DNA of 64,000 nt from positions 62,001 through 126,000 of the forward strand of contig JAHZHA010000023.1 in NCBI GenBank assembly GCA_019420525.1, written 5' to 3'. This DNA is from Bacillota bacterium. GTDB taxonomy: Bacteria; Bacillota; Clostridia; Peptostreptococcales; Anaerovoracaceae. The notes beneath the pieces were generated by a model. That model searched no databases. It saw only the letters and a program-made list of their open reading frames with translations, and was not told the origin of the DNA. Of the stretch, positions 48,944 to 56,913 are shown piece by piece. A program made the translations under genes and the position numbers. How positions within the stretch are numbered: the first letter of the stretch is position 1; the number at the start of each line of letters is the position of its first letter.

Positions 48944-49414
48944 TCAGTCGTTTTCTGCCTCAGATGCGCTTTCGTCTCTTTGTGTGTCTTCTTTTTGAAC
49001 GGAAGCTTTTCTGCGGTCTTTTTTTTCTTTCGGCATATAATATTCAAAAGAACGGGGATCGATTTTCATATTTTTGTCTTCCAGATCTCTCATCGCCCAG
49101 ATGTAGATTTCCTTCAGAATCGGCATGACGCTTTTTCCTTTTTCCGTCATGACATATTTTGTCGTCTGCTTTTCATCGGTATCCAGTTTCTGACGGACGA
49201 TGAGTCCATCATTTTCAAGATCTGCCAGCTGAGTGTAGAGAACCTTGCTGGAGATTCCCCAGAGCTTCTGAAATGCATTGAAATGTATGCACTGATCATA
49301 ATCGATGGCGATCATAATGCACGATTTCCACTTTCCGCTGAGTATGTCGAAAAAATGATCATAAGGGAATGATCCATTCTGCATTTTGCTGCGCTGAACT
49401 TTCTTTTTTTCCAT
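48944..49414 (-). CDS. HxlR-family transcriptional regulator
   Basis: This 156-residue winged-helix protein shows the HxlR pattern: FDILSGKWKSCIMIAI, LWGISSKVLYTQLADLENDGLIVRQ and TKYVMTEKGKSVMPIL. A charged tail of about 40 residues follows. Relatives such as HypR, YodB and CatR bind inverted TTAC/GTAA-type operators and sense aldehydes, quinones or redox state. It is divergent from the flavoprotein/Fe-S operon, and a TTAC-N6-GTAA site lies in the shared upstream region (49543-49556). AAGGTGAG precedes the start. Only Cys23 stands near the N-terminus (in KSCIM), so a redox switch is possible. Confidence 0.88.
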   Translation of the reverse strand: MEKKKVQRSKMQNGSFPYDHFFDILSGKWKSCIMIAIDYDQCIHFNAFQKLWGISSKVLYTQLADLENDGLIVRQKLDTDEKQTTKYVMTEKGKSVMPILKEIYIWAMRDLEDKNMKIDPRSFEYYMPKEKKDRRKASVQKEDTQRDESASEAEND

Positions 49415-49540
49415 TCTTAAAATATCTCACCTTCTATTTTTTTCTTAAATCGAGGAATAAACTTACAATTAATCTCCTGTCCCGGTCATCGTCTGCGATA
49501 TGCATAGACATCGCTTTTTTTGGAAATGCAAATACATGCC

Positions 49541-49589
49541 ACTTACAAAAAAGTAATCAGTTGACATATTATTAGTATAACGATAAAAT
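49541..49589 (+). promoter_or_regulatory. HxlR-type operator and promoter, copy A
   Basis: TTAC-N6-GTAA (49543-49556) abuts TTGACA (49561-49566), 17 bp, TAAAAT (49584-49589). The 32 bases 49541-49572 are identical to 56746-56777. It reads toward the flavoprotein operon. Confidence 0.75.
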
Positions 49590-49783
49590 GAGTTCGAAAA
49601 CAAGATGAAGTTCAAAAAAACGTTGAAACAATGCGGATATATTTGGATAATAGCATATTTAAGATACGATGTTAAGATACTATTGCCGAAATATTTTAAG
49701 AAATTCATTTCTTTGGGTTTGTTTTCATTCTGAATAAAAATTTACAAAAGATGAATGAAAATTACCGTTTTAAAAATAATAGG

Positions 49784-49812
49784 TTGACATATTATTCACG
49801 AAAGCATATAAT
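49784..49812 (+). promoter_or_regulatory. Second promoter of the flavoprotein/Fe-S operon
   Basis: TTGACA (49784-49789), 17 bp, TATAAT (49807-49812), a consensus promoter. GTTGACATATTATT is shared with copy A, but the TTAC/GTAA repeat is absent. Confidence 0.8.
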
Positions 49813-49963
49813 TGGATACGGATATAAAACGCATACAAATTATATTGCTGAATAATATATCTAAATGAAATATATTCAATTATAACATATTAAGTATCGT
49901 GTTTTTTCGAATATATTTCGTATTTTGTTCCGGAAAGACAGCGGATTCGAAAAAATCCGTATG

Positions 49964-49993
49964 TTGCAAAACGAGGAAATTTCCGGTTATAAA
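49964..49993 (+). promoter_or_regulatory. Third promoter candidate of the flavoprotein/Fe-S operon
   Basis: TTGCAA (49964-49969), 18 bp, TATAAA (49988-49993). The leader 49813-50361 is about 550 nt and AT-rich, with small hairpins (CGGATT/AATCCG near 49942, ATATCA/TGATAT near 50010). No reading frame with a ribosome site was found in it. Confidence 0.4.
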
Positions 49994-50361
49994 ATGGTCT
50001 TAATTTCTATATCATCGTGATATAGGTTTAAGAGATATCGGATGATGATATCCGGTATTTGTATAGAGAGCATTTAGCTCATGTGGTTATGATACTGCTT
50101 AAATTATTTTACATTGTGAATGCCTACTGAGAGTAAGAGATTTTCCGAAAAAATTATTCACACGAGAATGCTGCAGAGATCGATGTCAATTTGCATCAGG
50201 CAGAAATACCAACGGGTAAAAAGAATGATAGTTATTACGGAAAACAGAGTGCCGGTAAGTGGCATAAAGATGAATTACGTTTAAGGTACAGTTCATAATT
50301 GTATGGTAATGTGAAGCAAAACGTTGTATCGTAATTGAGTTTGAAAGGAGGAAGTGAGTTT

Positions 50362-51831
50362 ATGTCATTAATCAATGAACTCGAAAAGCTGGTTGCAAAA
50401 GCAAGTGACAAGGCTGCAGATCTTGAGGTTTACGCAAAAGACATGAGTCTTCAGCCGGCAGGTTATGCTGACGCTGTCGTTTGGCCTGAGTCAACAGAAG
50501 AAGTTTCTGCAGTCGTTAAGTATGCATACGAAAACAACATTCCTGTTGTTCCTGTAAGTTCTCAGACACATATGTACGGTAGCACGATTCCTAAGCAGGG
50601 CGGCATTATTATCGATATGAAGAATATGAATAAGATTCTCGAAATCGATCTTAAGCACAAGTTCGTTCGTTTCCAGCCGGGTGTTACTTGGAATCAGATG
50701 TATGAAGAGCTCGACAAAGTCGGCGCTCGTTTCATGATGCCGTTCACACCGCTGGGCAACAGATCCGTTCTGTCTGATACGCTCGATCGTGCAGTAATTA
50801 CAAATACAGTATATGATTACGGTGAAGTTACTCAGTCTCTGGAAATCGTATGGGGCGACGGTTCCGTATTCAGATCCGGTTCCGCTTCCGTTCACGGTTT
50901 CGCAGCGGACAACACTCCGACACATGGCCTCTACACACCGTCCAGAGGTGTTGACCCTTCCGGCCCGGGACTTGACTTCTACAGAATCGTACAGGGCGCT
51001 CAGGGTACCATGGGTATCATCACATGGATGAGTGCTAAGCTCGAATTAAAGAGCAAGATTGATAAGATTTATTTCGCTCCGATTGATGACTTAGATTACG
51101 CTAACGAATTCTTATATAAAATTATGCCGAGAAGAATCGGTCAGGAAATCGTTCTCCTGAACAAGGTTGATCTCGCTACAGTAATCGCTGATGATGCAGA
51201 AGATATTCCTGCACTCTGCGAAAAACTGCCTGAATGGACACTCGCTATGATCCTCAGCGGTGTTAAGAGACGTCCGGAAGAAAAGATCGCTTACGAAGAA
51301 AAATATCTGACTGATGTCATCAACATGACATTCAAGGATATCTCTCTCAAGCCTGCTTTACCTGGATTCCCTGGCCTCGGCAGAAAACTGATGCATATCC
51401 TGAAGACTCCTTGGGATGCACCTTCTTGGAAGACTAAGCCTTCTGGTGCTTACGAAGATATGTTCTTCATCGCACGTCCTGAAAAGGCAAGCGAATACAT
51501 GGAAATCATGAAGAAAGTCGTTGCTAAGCATACTTATCCGCACACTATGATTGGCGCTTACATCCAGCCGATCGAACATAACCGTGCCTGCCAGATCGAA
51601 TTTACATTCTTCTATGATCCTGAAAACGAAGCGGAAAAGGCAGAAATCGCTGAAATCGTTTACGAAGCTGGTATCGAAATGATGAATAATGGCGCTCAGT
51701 TCACAAGACCTTACGGAAACCTTGTTCCTGTAATCTATGACAGAGCCGGTGGCTACACGGCAACACTCAAGCGGATTAAGAATATCTTTGATGAAAAGAA
51801 TATCTTAAATCCTGGCACATTATGTTTCTAA
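50362..51831 (+). CDS. FAD-linked oxidase of the VAO/GlcD type, first copy
   Basis: This 489-residue flavoprotein has a PCMH FAD domain: WPESTEEVSAVVKYAYENNIPVVPVSSQ (about 45-70), GGIIIDMKNMNKILEID, FQPGVTWNQMYEEL, then PGLDFYRIVQGAQGTMGIITW (about 207-227). The family holds D-lactate, glycolate and alkyl-DHAP-type enzymes that oxidise 2-hydroxy acids or alcohols. The usual RLSGEHGIG-type histidine motif is not seen. AAAGGAGG precedes the ATG. It heads a three-gene operon with an Fe-S protein and a second, divergent flavoprotein. Highly expressed-type codons. Substrate unknown. Confidence 0.85.
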   Translation: MSLINELEKLVAKASDKAADLEVYAKDMSLQPAGYADAVVWPESTEEVSAVVKYAYENNIPVVPVSSQTHMYGSTIPKQGGIIIDMKNMNKILEIDLKHKFVRFQPGVTWNQMYEELDKVGARFMMPFTPLGNRSVLSDTLDRAVITNTVYDYGEVTQSLEIVWGDGSVFRSGSASVHGFAADNTPTHGLYTPSRGVDPSGPGLDFYRIVQGAQGTMGIITWMSAKLELKSKIDKIYFAPIDDLDYANEFLYKIMPRRIGQEIVLLNKVDLATVIADDAEDIPALCEKLPEWTLAMILSGVKRRPEEKIAYEEKYLTDVINMTFKDISLKPALPGFPGLGRKLMHILKTPWDAPSWKTKPSGAYEDMFFIARPEKASEYMEIMKKVVAKHTYPHTMIGAYIQPIEHNRACQIEFTFFYDPENEAEKAEIAEIVYEAGIEMMNNGAQFTRPYGNLVPVIYDRAGGYTATLKRIKNIFDEKNILNPGTLCF

Positions 51832-51866
51832 GAGTTGTGTTTCTATAGAAAGGAGGAACATAGACT

Positions 51867-53309
51867 ATGGCAAGAGATGATCGTTTCGACTTATCAGTAA
51901 CCAAAAAGAACATGGAGTATGCTGCTGAAGTCGCAAAAGATAAGAGATTAACAGGTGACCGTTATAAGATGTCTGTACTGGATCCTGAATACGGCGACGG
52001 TAAAGGCAACTCTCACGGCAGATACAATACTCCGAGAACACCTTTAGAATTCAACATTGAAGAAATCAAAAACTTCAAGTATGATATGGACCACTGCATC
52101 AAATGTAAAGGATGCTACTGGGTAGAACATACATATAATCCGGGCGTTAAATTTAACGTAAGATGTCCGGCTAACCTCTGGAATGATTTCGACGCTTACG
52201 GTGCATTCGGTAAGATGAGAATCGGTCTTGGAGTCATCGACGGTTCCCTCGAATGGTCTCCTGAACTTCTGAAGATTATCTATGCATGCCCTCTGTGCGG
52301 CGCTTGTGACGTTGCATGTAAGAGAAACCTCGACCTGGAAATCAACCTGTCTCTCGAAGCTCTGAGAGTAAAGGCTGTTCAGGACGGCGTTGCACCTCTT
52401 CCAGCACACAAGACAGCTGTAGACAAGATCCTTGAAACTGGCAACATCTACGGCGAAAAGTCTGACCGTAAGGCTTGGGCAAAGGACGTAAAGGTAGCTG
52501 CAAAGGCAGATACTCTCTACTATGTAGGCGATAATACTTCTTATAAGAATCCTCAGATTGCGAAAGCAACAGCAACGATCCTCGAAAAGATCGGTGTAGA
52601 CTTCATGCTTCTGGATGACGAAAAGAATGACGGTAACGTTATCTTCTCCATCGGTATGGTAGACGCGGCGAGAAAGATCGCTAAGGAAACTGTTGAAGCG
52701 ATTAAGGCTACTGGCGCTAAGAGAGTCGTAGTATCTGATGCAGAAGCATACAGAATGATTAAGGTTGATTATCCTAAGCTCCTCGACATTGCTACAGCTG
52801 ACCTCGGATTTGAAGTAGTTCACATCATCGAACTGGCAGCTCAGGCTATCGAAGACGGTACTCTCGTACTCACAACTCCGGTTGATACAAGAATGGCTTA
52901 CCACGATGCATCTTCTGTTTCCAGACTGTGCGACGACTGGACTCCTTATAAGGGAGAAAGAGGCTGGATGGGCATGATCTATCCAGGTCAGAGAAGAAGA
53001 AGAGGTAGACAGGGTCTCTATGCTCAGGCAAGAACGATCATGGCAGCAGTTCCTGGTGCAGACAACACTGAATTCATCAGAATCAGAGAAAATGCATTCG
53101 ATATCTGCGCAGGCCGCGGCACTGACATCGCTTTCCCTGCATTAACTAAGTTTGCTACAGGCCACCGTCTTGACGAAGCTAAGGAATGCGGTATCGAAAC
53201 TATCGTTTCCGCAGATCCTCAGTGCAGAGATGCGTTCAATACGTATGCTGACGCAAAGGACGGCATTGAAGCTATCGATATCACTGAACTTATCGTTAAA
53301 GCGCTTTAA
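51867..53309 (+). CDS. Iron-sulfur oxidoreductase subunit with two [4Fe-4S] motifs
   Basis: This 480-residue protein's N-terminal part carries two cluster motifs. One is Cys77, Cys80, Cys83 and a distant Cys100 (CIKCKGC, then RCPAN); the other is Cys141, Cys144, Cys147 and Cys151 (CPLCGACDVAC). The first is unusual in the 16-residue gap before the fourth cysteine. The C-terminal ~300 residues resemble the cysteine-poor remnant of the GlpC/HdrD-type region (RVVVSDAEAYRMIKVDYP), with scattered cysteines near 350 and 410-450. It would move electrons from the adjacent flavoproteins to an acceptor. AAAGGAGG precedes the ATG; genes are 35 and 22 bases apart in the operon. Confidence 0.82.
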   Translation: MARDDRFDLSVTKKNMEYAAEVAKDKRLTGDRYKMSVLDPEYGDGKGNSHGRYNTPRTPLEFNIEEIKNFKYDMDHCIKCKGCYWVEHTYNPGVKFNVRCPANLWNDFDAYGAFGKMRIGLGVIDGSLEWSPELLKIIYACPLCGACDVACKRNLDLEINLSLEALRVKAVQDGVAPLPAHKTAVDKILETGNIYGEKSDRKAWAKDVKVAAKADTLYYVGDNTSYKNPQIAKATATILEKIGVDFMLLDDEKNDGNVIFSIGMVDAARKIAKETVEAIKATGAKRVVVSDAEAYRMIKVDYPKLLDIATADLGFEVVHIIELAAQAIEDGTLVLTTPVDTRMAYHDASSVSRLCDDWTPYKGERGWMGMIYPGQRRRRGRQGLYAQARTIMAAVPGADNTEFIRIRENAFDICAGRGTDIAFPALTKFATGHRLDEAKECGIETIVSADPQCRDAFNTYADAKDGIEAIDITELIVKAL

Positions 53310-53331
53310 GCATTCCGGAGGTGAAAAATAA

Positions 53332-54969
53332 ATGGCAATTTCAACACAGGCTTACAAGGCACTCGAAAGAGTAGTAGGTGCTAAATATATCTCTGACGAT
53401 CCGGCTATCATGCAGGGTTACAAATCCGGTCCTGGTGGTTACGAAGCAGGTCTCGGTTATGAAAGAGTTATGACAGTTCTTCCAGCTGCAGTCGCTCTTC
53501 CTAAGGATACTGACGAAGTTCAGAGAATCGTGAAGATCTGCAGCAGATACAATATCCCTTATGTTCCATATGCTACCGGTTTCTATGGTCCTAAGACTCA
53601 CTGCCACGTAGATGACGAACTGATCATCGACATGAAGCGTATGCAGCACTTCGTATGGGATGAAAAGCACATGTATGCTGATATCGGCCCTGGTATCATC
53701 TATTCTTCCTTACAGCAGGAAGCTTTCAACAAGGGTTGCTACGGCGTAATCGGCGGCGGCGGCGCTCAGTGCTCTGCAATCGCTAACCTCCTGGGCGACG
53801 GTTGGTCCCCGATCTCTCTGAAGATTGGTCTTCCTCACAGACGTATCCTCGGTACTGAGCTCGTACTGCCTGACGGCGAACTCGTTAAGATGGGTTCCCT
53901 GTCTAACTGTGACGACCCGTTCTGGGGCGAAGGTCCTGGTCCTGACCTCAGATGCATCCTGAGAGGTTTCACAGGCTTAAGAGGCTGCTTAGGTATCGTT
54001 ACGAGAATGGCTGTTAAGTATCTGCCGTTCATTCAGGAATCTCCTAAGCCTCAGGGTATCGCACCTAACACTTCCCTGGCTCTGGACGAAAAGAGAATCA
54101 GATGGATCAACTATCAGGTTCCAACTAAGGCTGATCAGGTTAATGCTATGTATGAAATCGGCGCTGCAGAAATCGGTGCTGCCTGCACAAAGGTACCTGT
54201 ATTCTGGAGAGCTATCGCTAAGGCTGAAGATAAAGAAGAATTCTGGGACATCTGGCTCAAGGAAAGCGAAGAATCTCTGGCTAACTTCCATCTCGTAAGA
54301 GTAATGTTAATCGGTTACGCTAACGAAGAACAGATGGATTACGAACTGAGAGTTCTCGACGACATTATGCAGGAATGCAGCGGTAAGCCTAGACGTACTA
54401 AGCCTTCCGATGAATCTTGGCTCAAGAATGCGGACTCTGCCGGCATGTGGCTGATGACTGGTTCTTACGTATCCGTAGAATTCGTTATCGAATCTCTCAA
54501 CCAGTCTGTACAGCACGGTGAATCTTTCGCAGCCCTCAAGGCTTCCGAATATACTCCGCCTCTCTTCCCAGACTTCGGCGATCCAGGTTGGTTCCAGAAT
54601 TTCGAATCTGGTCACCAGGGTTACTCCGAATTCCTTATCTACTGGGATCAGGACGAAGATACATCTTACGTCGACAGATTCTTCCTGCAGACTTCCAAGA
54701 TGAATATCGAAAACAACTACTATTCGTCTCACCTTGGCCCTCACCAGCCGCTGTTCCTTACTGGTCCTCAGTATGGTCCAAACTATCACTTATGGCTGCT
54801 CAAGGTCAAGAACGAATTCGACCCTGCATGGATCTGCCATCCACCAGTACCTCTCGCACACGACGTATTCGTACAGAGAGCAGAATGGATGCACGATATG
54901 ATCGACTGGGAAGTTCCAGAAAAGTTCCCTATGCCAAGCTGGACTGCTACTATTACAAAAGAAGCATAA
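53332..54969 (+). CDS. FAD-linked oxidase of the VAO/GlcD type, second copy
   Basis: This 545-residue protein has the PCMH FAD motifs LPKDTDEVQRIVKICSRYNIPYVPYATG (about 55-82), ELIIDMKRMQHF, ADIGPGIIYSSLQQEAF and GPGPDLRCILRGFTGLRGCLGIVTR (about 203-227). It is clearly related to the gene at 50362 but strongly diverged, with a longer substrate domain. Two different FAD subunits around one Fe-S protein suggest a heteromeric dehydrogenase, or two enzymes sharing an electron carrier. GGAGGTG precedes the ATG. A terminator follows at 55027. High-expression-like codons. Substrate unknown. Confidence 0.85.
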   Translation: MAISTQAYKALERVVGAKYISDDPAIMQGYKSGPGGYEAGLGYERVMTVLPAAVALPKDTDEVQRIVKICSRYNIPYVPYATGFYGPKTHCHVDDELIIDMKRMQHFVWDEKHMYADIGPGIIYSSLQQEAFNKGCYGVIGGGGAQCSAIANLLGDGWSPISLKIGLPHRRILGTELVLPDGELVKMGSLSNCDDPFWGEGPGPDLRCILRGFTGLRGCLGIVTRMAVKYLPFIQESPKPQGIAPNTSLALDEKRIRWINYQVPTKADQVNAMYEIGAAEIGAACTKVPVFWRAIAKAEDKEEFWDIWLKESEESLANFHLVRVMLIGYANEEQMDYELRVLDDIMQECSGKPRRTKPSDESWLKNADSAGMWLMTGSYVSVEFVIESLNQSVQHGESFAALKASEYTPPLFPDFGDPGWFQNFESGHQGYSEFLIYWDQDEDTSYVDRFFLQTSKMNIENNYYSSHLGPHQPLFLTGPQYGPNYHLWLLKVKNEFDPAWICHPPVPLAHDVFVQRAEWMHDMIDWEVPEKFPMPSWTATITKEA

Positions 54970-55026
54970 GCAAAGACATGCGGAGAACAGCATGATTCCG
55001 GCATAATGGAATCGGCTTAGAAATTG

Positions 55027-55063
55027 AAAGCTGCACCAGGTTTATCCGGGTGCAGCTTTTTTT
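55027..55063 (+). terminator. Terminator of the flavoprotein/Fe-S operon
   Basis: An 11-bp stem AAAGCTGCACC with its complement (55049-55059) is followed by a run of seven T. Confidence 0.9.
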
Positions 55064-55241
55064 AGAAGGAGAGTTGTGCTATCATATTGAAGTGGAAGAT
55101 ATTTCATATGATGGAGATATGAAACTTTTCAGTTCGATGTGATATTGCAGCATGCGCATATTGCGTTTTGCTGAGATTATGACATGCGACAGCTGAATTG
55201 ATTAATCGGTGTTGAAGTATATAAATACAGAGGTAATATTT

Positions 55242-56363
55242 ATGGAAAATACGAATTCTACGAGAGACTTCGCGGCAGAACTGGCTGCGTTCAGAGAGTC
55301 TGTGGCCGATCTGAAAAATGATATTCAGTATACAAAATATCCTGATTTTCAGATTCTCACGTCTGCAGTTCATTCTCTGATGAAGTATAATGATTTTACT
55401 TCAATTCAGTTGAAGGATTCCAATGGTGTAGGTGCGGATCGCGACAAAGTATCCGAAAACCTGGAGAAAAATTTCGGAATACTCGACAATGAATCTGCAA
55501 TGCAGAGTGTGGGAATGGCGAGCTTCCGAGGAACTCACTGGCAGTACGCTCAGTTTGATATGTATGATAATGAGGAATTCCGGAAAGAGATGGAAAAACT
55601 CAGCCCTGCGGGCAGAGCTAGTTTTGAAAAGTGTAAGGAATTTTCAGATCTTTTCAAACCTGTAGTAGGAAAATCAGGATTTTTTGCATGGGACATCGCT
55701 CTTGGCGTCGATATTATCAGAGAATCTGTTTTCTGTGATTATCTGGACGAACCGACGGCGAGAAAGATGATGGATGATTTGATGAAACCTCTGCTCAAAA
55801 TGTTCGATAACTGGGCAGACTTTGCGGTCAGCTTCATTGCGGGAGGCACATATTCTACATATAAGAATTCAGGCTATAATATCGAAGAAGCGGAAGGCGT
55901 CTTTGATCAGCTGTTGGAACTGGCTGAAAAGCTGTTTAAAGATGAATCCGTAAACGTCTGGAAAGCTTACGGTTGGTACAGAAAGAAGGATTATTTCCCT
56001 ACACTGGACAAAGATAATCTCAAAAAACTTGTCAATTCGGAGCAGGGTTGCTTTGTATCCGACAGAATCAGCATCGACGGAGCAAAGCCTTGTTATGTAT
56101 ACCGTGAAGAACCGTTTAAAAACTTCCCGGATTCCGGATGGAGATTTTTTGCCGGAGATGAAAGCAAGGAATATTCTGCAAATATCGAGAATTCAAATAT
56201 TTTCCCTCTGAACGTGGTAGCAAATTTTGATGAATCTATCATTCCGCTGCTGGATGCCGAAGTAAATACAGCGTTCATACGAAAAGAGGGAGAAGATTTT
56301 ATTCACTTTAAGACAGCATCAGATGCCATGAAGCAGAGAAGCAAAGAAGATCCGATCAGATAA
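55242..56363 (+). CDS. DUF1266-DUF2185 (Imm33-like) fusion protein
   Basis: This is a 373-residue soluble protein. Residues about 115-215 match the DUF1266 pattern (FFAWDIALGVDIIRESVF, then FDNWADFAVSFIAGG), and about 270-355 match DUF2185/Imm33 (CFVSDRISIDG, YVYREEP, DSGWRFFAGDES). Both domains are listed among polymorphic-toxin immunity families, but no toxin gene is adjacent. AGAGGT precedes ATG 55242; earlier in-frame codons lack a ribosome site. It stands alone between a flavoprotein operon and a CoA-transferase gene, with a terminator behind. Codon use is less biased than in its neighbours, so it is probably weakly expressed and unrelated to the pathway. Confidence 0.75.
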   Translation: MENTNSTRDFAAELAAFRESVADLKNDIQYTKYPDFQILTSAVHSLMKYNDFTSIQLKDSNGVGADRDKVSENLEKNFGILDNESAMQSVGMASFRGTHWQYAQFDMYDNEEFRKEMEKLSPAGRASFEKCKEFSDLFKPVVGKSGFFAWDIALGVDIIRESVFCDYLDEPTARKMMDDLMKPLLKMFDNWADFAVSFIAGGTYSTYKNSGYNIEEAEGVFDQLLELAEKLFKDESVNVWKAYGWYRKKDYFPTLDKDNLKKLVNSEQGCFVSDRISIDGAKPCYVYREEPFKNFPDSGWRFFAGDESKEYSANIENSNIFPLNVVANFDESIIPLLDAEVNTAFIRKEGEDFIHFKTASDAMKQRSKEDPIR

Positions 56364-56470
56364 ACGGGATTCTGAATGCGTCGGGTTATTTGTGCAGATA
56401 TATACAGAATCTTTCTGTCATCCTGTACACGAAAAATTTGAATAATACTTTGATCGAAAAGTTTGATATG

Positions 56471-56528
56471 AAAAGACGGAAACGGATGTTTCCGTCTTTT
56501 TTTACAAAAAAACATGTTTTTTTGTAAG
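56471..56528 (+). terminator. Double terminator hairpin
   Basis: The first stem (13 bp: 56471-56483 with 56488-56500, loop GGAT) has a T tail. A second AT-only palindrome TTACAAAAAAACA/TGTTTTTTTGTAA follows directly to 56528. The remaining gap to 56745 is AT-rich and empty. Confidence 0.88.
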
Positions 56529-56745
56529 ACCCGATAAACTTTCAATTTCCTTTTCTTCTCTTCTCATATCCTGTTTTTGAGGGTCATATATTGTACAGAA
56601 TGATAGCCAAATATCATGTTAAAGGCCTATATTCACAGCATGCTATATATTATTAAACAAATTTTTTTTATTTCATCATTAGTTTAAATGGTTGAAAACG
56701 TTGGAATTCAGCCATTTTATAAAATTAATGCATCGTACGCTGATT

Positions 56746-56794
56746 ACTTACAAAAAAGTAATCAGTTGACATATTATAAGCGTGACAATAAAAT
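56746..56794 (+). promoter_or_regulatory. HxlR-type operator and promoter, copy B
   Basis: TTAC-N6-GTAA (56748-56761) abuts TTGACA (56766-56771), 17 bp, TAAAAT (56789-56794). The first 32 bases equal copy A at 49541. It drives the CoA-transferase gene at 56914. Confidence 0.78.
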
Positions 56795-56913
56795 AATAGC
56801 AGAAAAAGGTTCATCTTAACTTTTCCCGTTGTTTCAGTAAAAATGACGCGGAGACAGTTGAAAGAGCAAGATGGCGTAGTTTGAGTGAGTAAATAATAAC
56901 TAGGAGGTTTCTT

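Noticed and set aside
49519..49558. Minus-strand TGGCATG...TGCAT resembling a sigma-54 promoter for the HxlR gene
   Set aside because: The distance between GG and GC is one base short; sigma-54 promoters need exact spacing.
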